Below, piece after piece: positions 17,809 through 20,110 of a stretch of DNA of 20,110 nucleotides. Origin of the DNA: a virus. A model generated the notes under the pieces. It searched no databases. It saw only the letters and a list, made by a program, of their open reading frames with translations, and was not told the DNA's origin. The stretch is taken from positions 1 through 20,110 of IMG/VR virus record IMGVR_UViG_3300042465_003126. The stretch is one strand, 5' to 3'. The translations under genes and the position numbers were made by a program. Every line of letters starts with the position of its first letter. Within the stretch, counting starts at the first letter, position 1.

Positions 17809-19905
17809 TTACAAATATAAACCAAGGTCTTGGCTACCATAATAGTTACCAGTACCAAATGTGGTTGCTGGTGCGCTCATAGCCGTTGTTGCTGGAACAC
17901 CACCAAATAACCCACCTACAAACTGACCAAATTGATTAGATGCTCCTACGCCACCTAATACTGTTGAGTAAGGGTTAGTTGTTGCCGCAGGGCTAGTAGC
18001 CAATCGTGTACTAAACTCAGCACCAGATAAGCCTAAACGACCCACATTAGCACCCGCTTGAGATGCTTGTTGAGCAAGAGCAGTACTCATGCCAAAGGGT
18101 TGTTGTGCCATTTGCTCCAAACCTTGAACCTGTCCCAAAGCAGTCGTGTAAGGCGTATAAGCCGCTTGCTGACCACCATAGTATTGACCCATAGTTTGTG
18201 CACCTGTACCAAGCAATCCCGCACCAAACGCAACCTGTTGTTGACCAGCTTGTTGAGCTTGTGCAGCCAATTGTGCTTCTTGAGTAGCACGAGCGTTATA
18301 CAAAGCCTGTAGTTCAGGAGTAGTAGCACCCAAAGTACCACCTTGAGCAACAGATAGACCGCCACGACCTTGTTGTTGGAGTCTGTTTTGCAGATTAGCA
18401 AGTTCAGTTTCTCTGCCTGGTTGCAACAAAGCCATCTGCTGATTGAGATAGTTCTGAGCAACTTCTTGAGGATTCTGTGCCAAGTATTGATTACCCAATC
18501 CAAATAGACGTTGTGCGCCTGTTTGAAGAGGAGCAAACTGTTGTTGTGCTTGTTCTGCTTGTGTTAAACCAGCACCCGCTAAAGTAAGGAAGCGGTCTTG
18601 TGCATTCTTTGCTTCAGGGCTTAGTGTGTATCCTGCGCTAGTGAGTTGACCTGTTACTGGATCGACTTGGAATTGTGAAGTGCCAAAACGAGTAGTCATT
18701 CCAATAGGACGGAAAGCCGCAGATTGTTTAGCAGCAGCAGTCTCAGCATCAATCATCTGTTGCGCTTTTTGAGCTGCTTCACGGGATGTTTGTTGTTGGA
18801 GCAGACCCGCACCAGTTTGTGCAGTAGATTGGAATAAAGCCGCAATCTGAGCCGCAGTTAAACCTGATTGAACCAACTTTGTAATGTCTGGAATTGTTGG
18901 AACACCGATTGGTGGAACACCTATGGGCGGCACACCTATTGGGGGAACTCCAGTAGGCGGTACTCCAGTAGGAGGCACTCCTGTAGGTGGTACTCCTGTA
19001 GGTGGTACGCCTATAGGTGGTACTCCAGTAGGTGGTACGCCTGTAGGTGGTACGCCTGTGGGTGGTACGCCTGTAGGTGGTACGCCTGTGGGAGCAACAG
19101 TAACAACAGGAGGGCTTAGCAAGCCAGGTATGGTTGTTGGCGGTGTTCCTGCTAAAGGCCCACCACCGATAGCTAAATCTTGAGCAGTTAATGCCGCAAT
19201 TTGAGCCGCAGTCAATGGTGTAGTACCCGCTAAAGCACCGCCACCTATAGCCAAGTCTTGTGCTGTTAATGCGGCAATTTCAGCCGCAGTTAAACCTGCC
19301 GCTGTTGCGCCTACCGCAGTTGGTACGGCAAAAGCACCACCGCCAATGGCTAAGTCTCCCGCAGTTAAAGATGCAATCTCAGCCGCAGTTAAACCAGTAG
19401 TACCAACAGTAGCCGCAGTTCCCGCACCGCTAAATAATCCACTAGCACCAGCAGTAGCACCTAAGATAGCCGCTTGAACATATGGGTCTTTCAGTGCATC
19501 TACAATGCCGCCAAAGAATGATAGGTCTTTTTTAGTCTTAACTGTATTGATAAAGTCGCCAGTAGCACTGTAAATCTGTATTGGTGTTCCAACAGGAGCT
19601 TTGTAGTTAGGATCGCCTGTAGTCTTAGATGTGAAAACAGTCTCAAGCGCACCAACTTGATTATCTTCACCAGACTGAATATATTGGTATTGAGGCGTAA
19701 CAACAGTATCGCCTAGTGTTACGGACATACCAGGAGCAACAGTAGCACCCACACGTGCCGCAACCGCACCTTCATCCAAGCCAACAGCACTAGCCATTTG
19801 AGCAGGAGAGATTTGGAAAGTCTCCATAGCCGCAACAATCTGGGCATCAGTCATGCCTGGATTTCCAATCAGATAATCTCTAATTTGTTGACTTGTGAAC
19901 GCCAT
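17809..19905 (-). CDS. Large repeat-containing virion protein (698 aa)
   Basis: The N-terminal region (about 1-140) is a mixed domain with a UBA-like start (SQQIRDYLIGNPGMTDAQIV). Three copies of an LTAAEIAALTAQDLAIGGG-type repeat follow at about 170-250, then 13 pentapeptides of the type TGVPP (about 273-337), another LTAAQIAAL copy, and a long Gln/Ala-rich helical C-terminal half with Gly-rich patches. It is probably an internal virion or tail-associated protein, because the C-terminal pattern (NRLQQQGRGGLSVAQGG, GLLGTGAQTMGQYYGGQ) matches unnamed aquatic-phage virion proteins. The rigid Pro-rich spacer suggests an extended stalk between two domains. GGAG precedes the ATG. Confidence 0.7.
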   Translation of the reverse strand: MAFTSQQIRDYLIGNPGMTDAQIVAAMETFQISPAQMASAVGLDEGAVAARVGATVAPGMSVTLGDTVVTPQYQYIQSGEDNQVGALETVFTSKTTGDPNYKAPVGTPIQIYSATGDFINTVKTKKDLSFFGGIVDALKDPYVQAAILGATAGASGLFSGAGTAATVGTTGLTAAEIASLTAGDLAIGGGAFAVPTAVGATAAGLTAAEIAALTAQDLAIGGGALAGTTPLTAAQIAALTAQDLAIGGGPLAGTPPTTIPGLLSPPVVTVAPTGVPPTGVPPTGVPPTGVPPTGVPPIGVPPTGVPPTGVPPTGVPPTGVPPIGVPPIGVPPIGVPTIPDITKLVQSGLTAAQIAALFQSTAQTGAGLLQQQTSREAAQKAQQMIDAETAAAKQSAAFRPIGMTTRFGTSQFQVDPVTGQLTSAGYTLSPEAKNAQDRFLTLAGAGLTQAEQAQQQFAPLQTGAQRLFGLGNQYLAQNPQEVAQNYLNQQMALLQPGRETELANLQNRLQQQGRGGLSVAQGGTLGATTPELQALYNARATQEAQLAAQAQQAGQQQVAFGAGLLGTGAQTMGQYYGGQQAAYTPYTTALGQVQGLEQMAQQPFGMSTALAQQASQAGANVGRLGLSGAEFSTRLATSPAATTNPYSTVLGGVGASNQFGQFVGGLFGGVPATTAMSAPATTFGTGNYYGSQDLGLYL
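18895..19089. repeat. 15-bp tandem repeat encoding TGVPP/IGVPP (13 units)
   Basis: Thirteen 15-base units run without interruption. On the minus strand they encode nine TGVPP, three IGVPP and one IGVPT. The central units differ by only one or two bases from one another (for example GGTGGTACGCCTGTA on the plus strand), whereas units at the low-coordinate edge are more diverged. This suggests recent expansion by slippage or unequal exchange. Confidence 0.93.
19160..19395. repeat. Three copies of an LTAAEIAALTAQDLAIGGG-encoding repeat
   Basis: Three units at about 19160-19218, 19235-19296 and 19334-19395 encode nearly the same 19 residues on the minus strand. A partial fourth unit (LTAAQIAAL) is encoded at about 18848-18870, on the other side of the pentapeptide array. 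The LTAAEIAAL stretch would form an amphipathic helix, and the Gly end forms a turn. Confidence 0.85.
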
Positions 19906-19910
19906 GATGT

Positions 19911-20051
19911 TTACTCCGCTTCTTTAGGAACTTGCGCTATTGCTTGTTCTTCTATTTTTTTCCAAAGCACATAGGCGTTGGAACTTGTTGGTAATTGACC
20001 AAGCACATTCATAATGAATTGCACTTCGTTAACGTCTAACTCTAATTTCAT
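19911..20051 (-). CDS. Small phage protein in virion operon (46 aa)
   Basis: This 46-codon gene encodes MKLELDVNEVQFIMNVLGQL followed by PTSSNAYVLWKKIEEQAIAQ and a short charged end. I recognise the pattern from a small uncharacterised family common in aquatic phages within virion gene clusters. It should fold as a helical hairpin. Its ATG overlaps the upstream stop (ATGA) and it ends five bases before the next gene, so it is coupled. It may be an assembly chaperone-like factor, but evidence is lacking. Confidence 0.72.
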   Translation of the reverse strand: MKLELDVNEVQFIMNVLGQLPTSSNAYVLWKKIEEQAIAQVPKEAE

Positions 20052-20110
20052 GCTGCACTCCATGGAACGCCCGTTGCCGTAACAGGGTTCTTTTGCAAAG
20101 CAATATTAGC
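20048..20110 (-). CDS. C-terminal end of a virion-operon gene (partial)
   Basis: An open frame enters from the right edge and ends in TGA at 20048-20050, overlapping the next ATG. The visible end is ANIALQKNPVTATGVPWSAA. Too little is present to name it, but the position is in the run of virion genes and the frame is continuous with no stop. Confidence 0.6.
   Translation of the reverse strand, partial: ANIALQKNPVTATGVPWSAA

Noticed and set aside
18895-19089. CRISPR-like array
   Set aside because: Units of 15 bases follow each other directly with no spacers and encode a regular pentapeptide, so it is a coding tandem repeat.
18884-19183. 99-codon plus-strand frame with GGTPVGG repeats
   Set aside because: It is the antisense reading of the TGVPP array; any 15-base tandem repeat keeps several frames open.
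1-20110. Integrated prophage or temperate lifestyle
   Set aside because: No integrase, excisionase, CI/Cro-type repressor pair or attachment-site-like repeat could be recognised, although the part of the genome outside the window is unseen.

Overview
This window is a stretch of a tailed-phage (Caudoviricetes) genome. It has a large terminase with its probable small subunit, a GH19 endolysin with a holin candidate and spanins, virion proteins of the internal or ejection type, a recombination set (ERF annealase, SSB-like protein, RusA resolvase, Ref-like nuclease), a replication protein and a Mom-like DNA-modification enzyme. No integrase, CI-like repressor, tRNA, rRNA, CRISPR array or insertion sequence is visible. 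The DNA is moderately AT-rich. Many small products resemble families I associate with uncultured freshwater phages of Gram-negative bacteria. The spanin pair implies a host with an outer membrane. A betaproteobacterial host is an inference, not something the sequence proves.

Layout, left to right. (1) 1-1846, minus: the large terminase (running off the left edge), the probable small terminase, a 322-bp repeat-rich non-coding block, and a small unknown gene. (2) 1847-2211: an AT-rich divergent intergenic region with DnaA-box-like sequences and palindromes, a candidate replication origin and control region. (3) 2212-5339, plus: an operon of about 13 small genes led by a SprT-like metalloprotein and closed by a clear intrinsic terminator. 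(4) 5411-9083, minus: Ref-like nuclease, RusA, Mom-like enzyme, replication protein, HTH protein and several small genes. (5) 9207-12034, plus: ERF, SSB-like protein, winged-helix-like protein and small genes. (6) 12031-20110, minus: the late run of virion proteins followed by the lysis genes, ending in the endolysin.

Most genes within a run overlap by ATGA, GTGA, TTGA or a few more bases, so translational coupling is the rule. Several genes of 17-59 codons fit exactly into this coupled pattern. ERF, the SSB-like protein, RusA and the Ref-like nuclease together suggest phage-encoded single-strand annealing and branch resolution. The late run passes from virion proteins into lysis genes.

The most interesting signals are not genes. 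Three intercistronic leaders in the 2.2-5.3 kb operon share a two-hairpin architecture at a fixed distance from the upstream stop codon, with base-pair covariation. A palindrome family (AGGG-TTTA/TTTT-CCCT) recurs in the control regions, sometimes inside promoter-like spacers. The 8-mer GTTTAAAC occurs nine times between 2.5 and 12.0 kb and was not seen elsewhere. The segment upstream of the small terminase has a 50-bp-spaced direct repeat, a long G tract and a Fur-box-like sequence.
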